Source: Bacilli bacterium (lineage in GTDB: Bacteria > Bacillota_I > Bacilli_A > RFN20 > CAG-288). Taken from it: a DNA stretch of 6,681 nt. Positions 1 through 5,207 of the stretch are shown in pieces; position 1 is the stretch's first letter, and the number at the start of each line of letters is the position of its first letter. Made by a program: the position numbers and the translations under genes. The notes beneath the pieces were generated by a model. It did no database searches, was not told where the DNA came from, and saw nothing but the letters and a program-made list of their open reading frames with translations. The stretch is from positions 1 to 6,681 of the forward strand of contig JAQWCB010000051.1 of assembly GCA_028707375.1 (NCBI GenBank), given 5' to 3'.

Positions 1-6
1 TATAAT
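1..6 (+). promoter_or_regulatory. -10 box of the CDF transporter gene
   Basis: A perfect TATAAT lies at the very left edge of the window. It would place the transcript start near position 13, giving a leader of roughly 29 nt before the ATG at 42. The -35 region is outside the window, so this rests on the -10 hexamer alone. Confidence 0.45.
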
Positions 7-30
7 TAATGATATGATTATAGGCAATGA

Positions 31-35
31 AAGGA
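31..35 (+). promoter_or_regulatory. ribosome binding site that decides the CDF start
   Basis: AAGGA at 31-35 lies 6 nt before the ATG at 42. An in-frame ATG at 27 would sit upstream of this site and has no Shine-Dalgarno sequence of its own, so the start at 42 is preferred. Confidence 0.7.
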
Positions 36-41
36 TGTAGT

Positions 42-1241
42 ATGACCGAATTATTATTAAAAATTTTTGTTAAAGACTACAAAAATGTCAAGGACTCCAA
101 TGTTCGAACCAAATATGGCACGCTTGGATCCATTTTTGGTGTCATTACTAATCTAGCTATTTTCATCGCTAAAATTATTATTGGACTATTGTCGGGAAGC
201 ATTTCAATTCTCGCCGATGCTGTTAATAACCTAGGAGATATCGGAACTTCAGCCATTACTCTTTTTGGATATAAGATATCTTCCAAACCTGCTGATCGTG
301 ACCACCCATATGGCCATCATCGGGTCGAATATATCATTTCTTTAATCATCGCAGTTATCATTTTATCCTTGGGAATAAATATTATTGTTCAGGGTGTAAG
401 TTCTATTATGAATCCTGCTGAAAAATACGATTCCTTCCCGTGGGTGACAGTCGTAATTCTAGCCATAACAATTCTTATTAAACTAGCGCAGTCTTTGCTA
501 TATAGTTCTTTGGGTAAACGAATAAATTCTATGCCGCTCAGGGCCACTTCCATCGATTCGCGCAACGACGTTATCGCTACACTTTTTGTTATTGTTGGAA
601 TCATCATTTCTTACTTTACTGGATTTACTCAAATCGATGGCATCTTGGCTATCGTCGTCGCCTTGTTTATTATGTATTCGGGATTTGATATTCTTAAACA
701 AGCCGCTAATATGCTCATTGGTGAAACACCAGAAAATGAAATGGTTCAAAAGTTCATTGACCTATTGGAAGCCAATCCTGAGGTTTTAGGTGTGCACGAC
801 ATTAAAATGCATTGCTATGGTCCAAACGCCACCTTTGCTTCGGCTCACGTTGAAGTAGATGGAGCTAAAGATATTTTTCTCTTGCACGACACGATTGATA
901 ATTTGGAAAATGAATGCTTGAAAGTTCTTCGAATCAATACTGTTCTACATATGGATCCTATCAAGGTTCACGATCCTGAAACCGACCGTTGCAAAAAGAT
1001 TATCCGCGCGGCTTTAGAGGAAATCAATCCCAAGTTGACTTTCCACGATTTCCGCATTGTTTCAGGACCCACTCACATCAATGCTGTTTTTGATATTGTT
1101 GTTCCTCACGATGAAACAAAGAAAAAAAAGGAAATACTTTCCCAGTTAAGAAAAATTGTTGCTCAAAAAGATTCGCGGATTCACATAGTAGTAACCTGCG
1201 ATGATGAATACACTTATATCGGCAACAAATCGGATGATTAA
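42..1241 (+). CDS. cation diffusion facilitator (CDF) family efflux transporter, probably manganese, with tandem C-terminal domains
   Basis: This is an inner-membrane metal/proton antiporter exporting divalent cations from the cytoplasm. The 399-aa product has about six hydrophobic segments in residues 27-225. TM2 carries ADAVNNLGD (58-66) and is followed by the family motif HPYGHHR (88-94). TM5 carries DSRND (172-176). Aligned to E. coli YiiP, the transport-site quartet reads N62, D66, D172, D176. Zinc exporters usually have histidines there, and N-D/D-D is typical of Mn exporters such as streptococcal MntE, so Mn is the inferred substrate. The usual cytoplasmic dimerisation domain (about 230-316) keeps His/Asp positions (H279, H292, H313, D315). 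A second ferredoxin-like domain (about 321-394) makes the protein some 100 residues longer than a typical CDF; similar long forms are known in Gram-positive bacteria. It appears monocistronic. Family assignment is firm; the metal is inference. Confidence 0.93.
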   Translation: MTELLLKIFVKDYKNVKDSNVRTKYGTLGSIFGVITNLAIFIAKIIIGLLSGSISILADAVNNLGDIGTSAITLFGYKISSKPADRDHPYGHHRVEYIISLIIAVIILSLGINIIVQGVSSIMNPAEKYDSFPWVTVVILAITILIKLAQSLLYSSLGKRINSMPLRATSIDSRNDVIATLFVIVGIIISYFTGFTQIDGILAIVVALFIMYSGFDILKQAANMLIGETPENEMVQKFIDLLEANPEVLGVHDIKMHCYGPNATFASAHVEVDGAKDIFLLHDTIDNLENECLKVLRINTVLHMDPIKVHDPETDRCKKIIRAALEEINPKLTFHDFRIVSGPTHINAVFDIVVPHDETKKKKEILSQLRKIVAQKDSRIHIVVTCDDEYTYIGNKSDD

Positions 1242-1294
1242 CAATATATTATTATCTACTTTTAGTACAATATTCTTGACTTTTTCCTAATCAA

Positions 1295-1323
1295 TTTACT
1301 TTAAACACGATTATATATATAAT
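1295..1323 (+). promoter_or_regulatory. lysS promoter (sigma-A type)
   Basis: The -35 box is TTTACT (1295-1300) and the -10 box is a perfect TATAAT (1318-1323), with the optimal 17-nt spacer. The predicted transcript start is near 1330, giving a leader of about 38 nt. The -10 box forms the right half of a 14-bp palindrome (1310-1323), so a TATAAT is also present on the other strand, but no good -35 accompanies that one. Confidence 0.7.
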
Positions 1324-1330
1324 TTAAACG

Positions 1331-1349
1331 TTGAGTACCGATTACTCAA
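1331..1349 (+). promoter_or_regulatory. 5'-leader hairpin of lysS
   Basis: TTGAGTA (1331-1337) and TACTCAA (1343-1349) form a perfect 7-bp stem with loop CCGAT. It begins almost at the predicted transcript start (about 1330) and ends 5 nt before the AAAGGTG ribosome binding site. A hairpin in this position could protect the mRNA 5' end or tune initiation. There is no T run after it and no T-box sequence, so attenuation is unlikely. The function is inferred from position only. Confidence 0.4.
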
Positions 1350-1354
1350 AAGCA

Positions 1355-1361
1355 AAAGGTG
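1355..1361 (+). promoter_or_regulatory. ribosome binding site that decides the lysS start
   Basis: AAAGGTG at 1355-1361 is 6 nt before the ATG at 1368. The in-frame GTG at 1359 lies inside this site and so is not a usable start. Confidence 0.75.
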
Positions 1362-1367
1362 AAAATT

Positions 1368-2858
1368 ATGGAAATTAAAAAAAGAAAACTTACAGATCAG
1401 GAACTGGCGCGTCGAGCTAAATTACCTCGATATGAAGAATTAGGAGTGAATCCTTTTGGGCATCGCTTTGAACGGAACGCTTTTTCTAGCAGTCTGAAAG
1501 CCAAATATAAAGATGTTCCAGAAGAACAACTTGCCGAATGCCAAGACACTTTTATTTTGGCGGGTCGTATTAAATTTATTCGTAAAATGGGTAAGGCTTC
1601 ATTCTTCAATATTCAAGATCGCGAGGGCATGTTTCAATGCTATATTCGCATCGACAACGTTGGTGAAGATAATTACAAGGTCTTTAAACTTTCTGATTTA
1701 GGCGATATCGTTGGAGTCGAGGGAACTTTGATGAAGACTCGTACCGGAGAATTAACTCTCCGCGTTAGCAAATTCACCCACTTGACCAAAGCCTTAAAAC
1801 CCCTGCCTGAAAAATTCCACGGACTAACTGATATTGAAGAGAGATACCGCAAGCGCTATCTCGATTTAATTATGAATGACGAATCGCGAAAGATTGCTTT
1901 TATGCGGCCCAAAATCATTCGTGAAATTCAACACTATTTAGATAACCAAGGATTTGTTGAAGTCGAAACAGCAATTTTACAGCCAATTCTTGGTGGAGCC
2001 GCTGCTCGTCCTTTTGTCACTCATCACAATGCTCTCGACAAAGATTTTTATTTGCGTATTGCAACTGAACTTTCATTGAAAAAATTGATTGTTGGTGGAA
2101 TGGAAAGAGTCTACGAGATAGGTCGACAGTTCCGAAACGAAGGAATGGATACAACTCACAATCCCGAATTCACCTCTTTGGAACTATATCAAGCATATGG
2201 TGACTTACAATCAATGATGGATCTCACTGAAAATATGTTTAAAGACATCGCTAAAAATGTTGTTGGAAGTAACAAAATAACTTGGCTAGGTCACGAAATT
2301 GACTTGGAAACAGAATTTAAAAAAGCATCAATGGTCGATTTAGTTAAAGAAAAAACCGGCATTGATTTTTATAAAGTGACATCAACCGAGGAAGCTATTA
2401 AATTAGCTAAGGAGAATGATGTCCCAATTGAATCTCATTTCACCTATGGTCACATTATTAATGCTTTCTTTGAAAAGTATGTTGAAGATTCACTTGTTCA
2501 ACCCACTTTTGTCTATGGTCATCCCATTGAGATAACTCCTCTGGCCCGCAAAGATGAGAAAGATCCTCGCTTTACTCAGCGATTTGAATTATATATTTGC
2601 TGCAAGGAATTCTGCAACGCCTATACCGAATTGAATGATCCTTTAGATCAGCGCGAGCGCTTCGAGGCTCAGGTAAAGGAAAAAGAGCAGGGAAATGAGG
2701 AAGCTAATGAGCTTGATGAATCTTTCCTTGACGCACTTGAATATGGTTTACCTCCAACAGGCGGAATCGGATTTGGCATCGACCGAGTCATAATGTTCTT
2801 TACAGGAGCGGATTCTATTAGAGATGTCATCTTATTCCCGACAATGAAGGATAAATAA
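1368..2858 (+). CDS. lysS: lysyl-tRNA synthetase, class II
   Basis: This cytoplasmic enzyme charges tRNA-Lys with lysine using ATP, via lysyl-adenylate. At 496 aa it is full length for bacterial class II LysRS. An N-terminal helix leads into an OB-fold anticodon-binding domain (about 62-147, starting near [15 protein letters not shown]). The catalytic core follows with motif 1 around 180-206 (ending at P206), motif 2 with FRNEGMD at 255-261 followed by HNPEFTSLE, and motif 3 with GIGFGIDRV at 466-474 containing the ATP-binding R473. Lysine-pocket signatures such as [11 protein letters not shown] and [10 protein letters not shown] are present. The start at 1368 is fixed by the AAAGGTG site. 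It has its own promoter and no close downstream partner, since the next gene starts 230 nt away. No T-box or other riboswitch is seen. Identity is secure. Confidence 0.98.
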   Translation: MEIKKRKLTDQELARRAKLPRYEELGVNPFGHRFERNAFSSSLKAKYKDVPEEQLAECQDTFILAGRIKFIRKMGKASFFNIQDREGMFQCYIRIDNVGEDNYKVFKLSDLGDIVGVEGTLMKTRTGELTLRVSKFTHLTKALKPLPEKFHGLTDIEERYRKRYLDLIMNDESRKIAFMRPKIIREIQHYLDNQGFVEVETAILQPILGGAAARPFVTHHNALDKDFYLRIATELSLKKLIVGGMERVYEIGRQFRNEGMDTTHNPEFTSLELYQAYGDLQSMMDLTENMFKDIAKNVVGSNKITWLGHEIDLETEFKKASMVDLVKEKTGIDFYKVTSTEEAIKLAKENDVPIESHFTYGHIINAFFEKYVEDSLVQPTFVYGHPIEITPLARKDEKDPRFTQRFELYICCKEFCNAYTELNDPLDQRERFEAQVKEKEQGNEEANELDESFLDALEYGLPPTGGIGFGIDRVIMFFTGADSIRDVILFPTMKDK

Positions 2859-3052
2859 AAATATCGAGTAAAAACATATAAAATTTGATTCATAAATATT
2901 TGGAGATATTATCTTTATCTTGTTTTTTAGTTGACCGAAAAATAGTCGTTAATTATCTATCTTTTCGTTTTTTATCGATATCACAAAATTGATTAGACTA
3001 TTAATATTTTTCCACAAAAAAGCTTTTCGCTTTCTTTCGACGAAGTATTTTG
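2859..3052. other. A/T-rich spacer between lysS and the GNAT-like gene
   Basis: No coding frame with a convincing start and ribosome binding site was found on either strand. The stretch holds two T-rich, imperfectly similar segments (2908-2930 and 2952-2973, both running ATTATCT to GTTTTTTA) 21 nt apart. There is also a lone TTGACC (2931-2936) without a good -10, and the weak hairpin at 3017-3036 listed separately. No strong lysS terminator is visible. Confidence 0.5.
3017..3036. terminator. weak terminator-like hairpin, possibly bidirectional
   Basis: AAAGC (3019-3023) and GCTTT (3029-3033) pair around a 5-nt loop. Read on the plus strand it is followed by CTTTC, and on the minus strand the right arm runs into six Ts (3021-3016). 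It could end lysS read-through on the plus strand or a truB-ribF transcript that has run through the GNAT-like gene on the minus strand. The stem is short and A/T-rich, so confidence is low. Confidence 0.25.
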
Positions 3053-3058
3053 TATAAT
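3053..3058 (+). promoter_or_regulatory. -10 box of the GNAT-like gene
   Basis: A perfect TATAAT places the transcript start near 3065 and gives a leader of about 24 nt before the ATG at 3089. The -35 is poor: TTTCTT at 3031-3036, spacer 16. The ribosome binding site AGAGGAG at 3071-3077 is strong but stands 11 nt from the start codon, slightly farther than usual. Confidence 0.5.
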
Positions 3059-3088
3059 TAAGTACAATTTAGAGGAGACTTACGACTT

Positions 3089-3403
3089 ATGAATTTTGAA
3101 ATAATACTATATACCAAAGAAAACAAGGGAAAACTGGTAGCTTTCAAGCAAAATGAACGCGTTGGATATTTAACTTATGCTATTGAGGATAAGACGATTG
3201 TTCATATAAATAATCTAAAAATCAAAAAAGGGTATGAGCAAAAGCAAATTGAAAATGAACTCATTGATGCTATCGTTGAATTAGCTAGAAACAATCGAAA
3301 ACAAATTATTGCAAATAATAATTTTGCTAAACTTCTTTTGGAAATGAATGAATCATACCGCGATGTTTTACAACCTCGAGATATCAATCGAGCGCTTGCC
3401 TAA
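3089..3403 (+). CDS. small degenerate GNAT-like protein (YjdJ / Acetyltransf_CG-like)
   Basis: The 104-aa protein follows the layout of the single-domain short GNAT family (YjdJ/YidJ type). It has a strand pair with VGYLTY (residues about 25-30), an IVHINNL strand (37-43, where relatives read roughly IxHTxV), a helix ending in ELARNN, then KQIIANNNFAK (relatives carry IxPxCxFA) and a final YRDVL. The acetyl-CoA loop, normally rich in glycine (GQGIG type), is replaced here by KGYEQKQIEN, and the cysteine position reads Asn. It may therefore not bind acetyl-CoA, or may bind another ligand; no substrate can be named. There is no signal peptide or membrane segment. The gene has its own promoter, and its last 20 nt overlap the 3' end of ribF on the opposite strand. 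The fold assignment is from remembered family pattern and moderately sure; activity is doubtful. Confidence 0.65.
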   Translation: MNFEIILYTKENKGKLVAFKQNERVGYLTYAIEDKTIVHINNLKIKKGYEQKQIENELIDAIVELARNNRKQIIANNNFAKLLLEMNESYRDVLQPRDINRALA

Positions 3404-4289
3404 TATTTTCGCGATCATCAATCAATTGCTTTTTCAATTGATCGATTGATTTGAATTTTTTCTCGTGTCTGATATACTTCACAAAAAATAACTTTACCTT
3501 TTTTCCGTATATATCTGAATAACAATCAAAGATATTGGTTTCAATGATGGGTGATTTTAATTTATTGATTGTGGGATGAACTCCAACATTGGTCATTGAC
3601 GCATACGTTTTGCCATCAATTTCTATTCTGGTAGCATATACTCCATTCTGTGGTACGACATAGTCATCGATCATTGCAATATTGGCGGTTGGAAATCCTG
3701 TTTGGGTCGTTCCGACTTTAAAACCGTGAACAACTTGGCCCTTTATAAAATAATCTCTTCCCAAAAGACGATTAGCTCGCATGATTTCACCATCGACAAT
3801 ATATTTAATAATGGTCGAGGTTGAAATCTTTTTTCCATTGTCTAAAATATAGTTCACTACCTGCACATCAAAGTATTGCTTCAATAGATTAATATCTCCC
3901 TTAGCTTTGCGTCCAAAACGAAAATCCTCACCAACATATATTTGATTGATATTTAAGGCTTTCAAATACTTTTGAATAAAATCAACAGGCGACATTTGCA
4001 TTACTTCGTAAGTAAAGTTAATAACATATAAAAAATCAACATTTAAATCGGTTAAACATTCACGACGATCATCAACGGTTGTAATTAATCCTTCTTTTCT
4101 TCGTTTGGTAATCTGTTTTAACGAGCCATCAAAAGTAAGAACGGCCAACTTCGCCTTTGGTGATTTTGCCTGCTGAATCAAAAATTTATGTCCGACATGC
4201 AAACCATCAAAAAAGCCTAAACAAAGGTTTATTTTTTCCTTTGACACGTTTTTTTCTAAAATATTTTTATCTAAATCGTATTCGATCAT
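3384..4289 (-). CDS. ribF: bifunctional riboflavin kinase / FAD synthetase
   Basis: This cytoplasmic enzyme phosphorylates riboflavin to FMN and adenylylates FMN to FAD. Its 301 aa is normal for the family. The N-terminal adenylyltransferase domain (about 17-165) has the nucleotidyltransferase motif GFFDGLHVGH (25-34), the VGEDFRFGRKAKGD stretch (about 119-132) and a variant ISTSTIIK (155-162). The C-terminal kinase domain (about 168-300) has GFPTAN (188-193), the expected catalytic Glu in ETN (E240) and IRHEKKF (253-259). Two departures from relatives are visible: Ile161 replaces the usual Arg of ISSTxIR, and the GR before GFPTAN is altered with an apparent one-residue insertion. The start is fixed by AAGGAG 5 nt upstream and by the ATGA overlap with truB, indicating translational coupling. 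No FMN riboswitch is present. Confidence 0.96.
   Translation of the reverse strand: MIEYDLDKNILEKNVSKEKINLCLGFFDGLHVGHKFLIQQAKSPKAKLAVLTFDGSLKQITKRRKEGLITTVDDRRECLTDLNVDFLYVINFTYEVMQMSPVDFIQKYLKALNINQIYVGEDFRFGRKAKGDINLLKQYFDVQVVNYILDNGKKISTSTIIKYIVDGEIMRANRLLGRDYFIKGQVVHGFKVGTTQTGFPTANIAMIDDYVVPQNGVYATRIEIDGKTYASMTNVGVHPTINKLKSPIIETNIFDCYSDIYGKKVKLFFVKYIRHEKKFKSIDQLKKQLIDDRENIRQALD
3417..3461 (+). terminator. inverted repeat and T run, possible terminator of the GNAT-like gene inside ribF
   Basis: ATCAATTG (3421-3428) and CAATTGAT (3435-3442) are a perfect 8-bp inverted repeat around CTTTTT. The outer ATCA (3417-3420) can also pair with TGAT (3447-3450) across a bulge, and six Ts follow at 3456-3461. 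It lies 14-18 nt after the stop of the plus-strand gene, where a terminator is expected. However, it is A/T-rich and encodes the QLKKQL repeat of RibF on the other strand, which alone could explain the symmetry. Confidence 0.3.
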
Positions 4290-5143
4290 ACAAACTCCTT
4301 CACTACTTTAAACCACCCTCTGTCAATATTTTTATAGAGAGCGATTGCCTGATTATTCACATCAACTATCAATACTTCACTATCGATTAAATCCAATTTC
4401 AAATCCGCACCATTTCGCGCGCGCTTGTCATTTTCTCCTTTAATCTCGACGTGAGTGATATCAGCATAAAACTCAACAATATCAATTAAATCATTCTGAG
4501 TAATATTTTCAATCTTTTTTGCTTGCTTGACATTGAATTTTCCAACTCGGGTTCGACGCAATTCAACTAAGGTTCCCAGCTCATTTAGTTTCTGCGCAAT
4601 GTCTTCACCCAGGGTGCGAATATATGTTCCCTTGGAAACGGTCGCAATGAAGATTAATTCTTGCTTATCTTTATCATATGAAATTAATTCGATACTCTTA
4701 ATATTAATCTTTCGCTTTTTTCGTTCTACAATTTGATCTTTTCGCGCTAATTTATAAAGAGGAACACCATTAACTTTTAAGGCGGAATACATCGGAGGCA
4801 GTTGCAAACTCTCACCAATAAAAGAGGTCAGTATCTTTTTTATCTCGTCTTCCGTATGATTATCCACTTCTTTTTTATCCACTACTTCACCAGTGATATC
4901 GGCACTGGTAGTTTTGAAACCGAATTTCAATTTAGCCACATATGTTTTATCGGCACTTTCCAATTCATTTAGAAGTTTAGTTCCCTTGTTGATTCCACAG
5001 ATAATTAGACCGGTAGCAAAGGGATCCAAGGTTCCGGCATGACCAACTTTCTTTGTATTAAAAATCCTTTTTAATCCCACTTCTTCACGCGTTGTCGATT
5101 GACCTTCTTTTTTATCCAATAACACTAATCCATTATATTTCAT
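4286..5143 (-). CDS. truB: tRNA pseudouridine(55) synthase
   Basis: The enzyme isomerises uridine 55 in the T-arm of nearly all tRNAs to pseudouridine, in the cytoplasm. At 285 aa it is full length. The N-terminal GLVLLDKKEGQ (5-15) and KVGHAGTLDPFATG (32-45), with catalytic D40, are diagnostic. Further TruB signatures are DKTYVAKLKFG (65-75), TTSADITG (78-85), QLPPMYSALKVNG (114-126) and KGTYIRTLGEDI (161-172). Residues from about 215 form the variable C-terminal region. Usually KPxGxTS follows LLDK; here it reads KKEGQST. The start codon is preceded only by a weak GTGGT, and the predicted -10 leaves a leader of about 11 nt, so initiation may be weak or nearly leaderless. In many Bacillota truB-ribF sits behind infB-rbfA; here it is divergent from the TtcA-GNAT gene. 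Confidence 0.97.
   Translation of the reverse strand: MKYNGLVLLDKKEGQSTTREEVGLKRIFNTKKVGHAGTLDPFATGLIICGINKGTKLLNELESADKTYVAKLKFGFKTTSADITGEVVDKKEVDNHTEDEIKKILTSFIGESLQLPPMYSALKVNGVPLYKLARKDQIVERKKRKINIKSIELISYDKDKQELIFIATVSKGTYIRTLGEDIAQKLNELGTLVELRRTRVGKFNVKQAKKIENITQNDLIDIVEFYADITHVEIKGENDKRARNGADLKLDLIDSEVLIVDVNNQAIALYKNIDRGWFKVVKEFV
4295..4300 (-). promoter_or_regulatory. ribosome binding site of ribF, inside the truB 3' end
   Basis: On the minus strand AAGGAG (4300-4295) is 5 nt from the ribF ATG (4289-4287). It lies within the last codons of truB, whose TGA stop (4288-4286) overlaps the ribF start. This arrangement is typical of translational coupling. Confidence 0.8.
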
Positions 5144-5160
5144 ACGTTTTTACCACAAAT

Positions 5161-5170
5161 ATTATATAAT
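5161..5170. promoter_or_regulatory. palindromic -10 element, putative shared divergent promoter
   Basis: ATTATATAAT is its own reverse complement, so a TATAAT -10 box reads toward truB (5166-5161, minus) and toward the TtcA-GNAT gene (5165-5170, plus). The predicted starts would be near 5154 (minus) and 5177 (plus). Neither direction has a good -35 at 16-18 nt. A second 10-bp palindrome, TAGATATCTA, follows at 5180-5189. The divergent spacer is only 64 nt, so promoters for both genes must lie here or inside the neighbouring coding ends. Confidence 0.45.
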
Positions 5171-5179
5171 TAATAGCGT

Positions 5180-5189
5180 TAGATATCTA
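5180..5189. repeat. 10-bp palindrome in the divergent promoter region
   Basis: TAGATATCTA is a perfect palindrome lying within the predicted 5' leader of the TtcA-GNAT gene, upstream of its GAGG ribosome binding site (5197-5200). Its centre is 19 bp from that of the palindrome at 5161-5170. It could be an operator half-site pair, but such palindromes also occur by chance in A/T-rich DNA. Confidence 0.25.
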
Positions 5190-5207
5190 TTAATATGAGG
5201 AAAAGAC

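Noticed and set aside
27..41. Earlier in-frame ATG for the CDF gene, adding MKGCS
   Set aside because: It overlaps the AAGGA ribosome binding site that serves the ATG at 42 and has no site of its own.
1276..1281. TTGACT as the -35 of lysS
   Set aside because: It is 36 nt from the TATAAT at 1318, and at the right spacing there is only CTTTAA. TTTACT at 1295 fits with a 17-nt spacer.
1359..1361. GTG start for lysS
   Set aside because: The GTG is part of the AAAGGTG Shine-Dalgarno sequence for the ATG at 1368.
1242..1367. T-box or lysine riboswitch upstream of lysS
   Set aside because: The predicted leader is only about 38 nt, with one 7-bp hairpin and no T-box sequence or large folded aptamer.
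2931..2959. Promoter from TTGACC with TATCTA 17 nt downstream
   Set aside because: The -10 lacks the key final T and the two As. The TATAAT at 3053 is a far better match for the GNAT-like gene.
4157..4390. Plus-strand open frame across the truB-ribF junction
   Set aside because: It lies opposite two well-conserved genes, has no ribosome binding site and resembles no protein; it is a shadow frame. The same holds for minus-strand frames inside the CDF and lysS genes.
4290..4400. FMN riboswitch ahead of ribF
   Set aside because: ribF starts inside the truB stop codon, so there is no leader, and the upstream sequence is truB coding.
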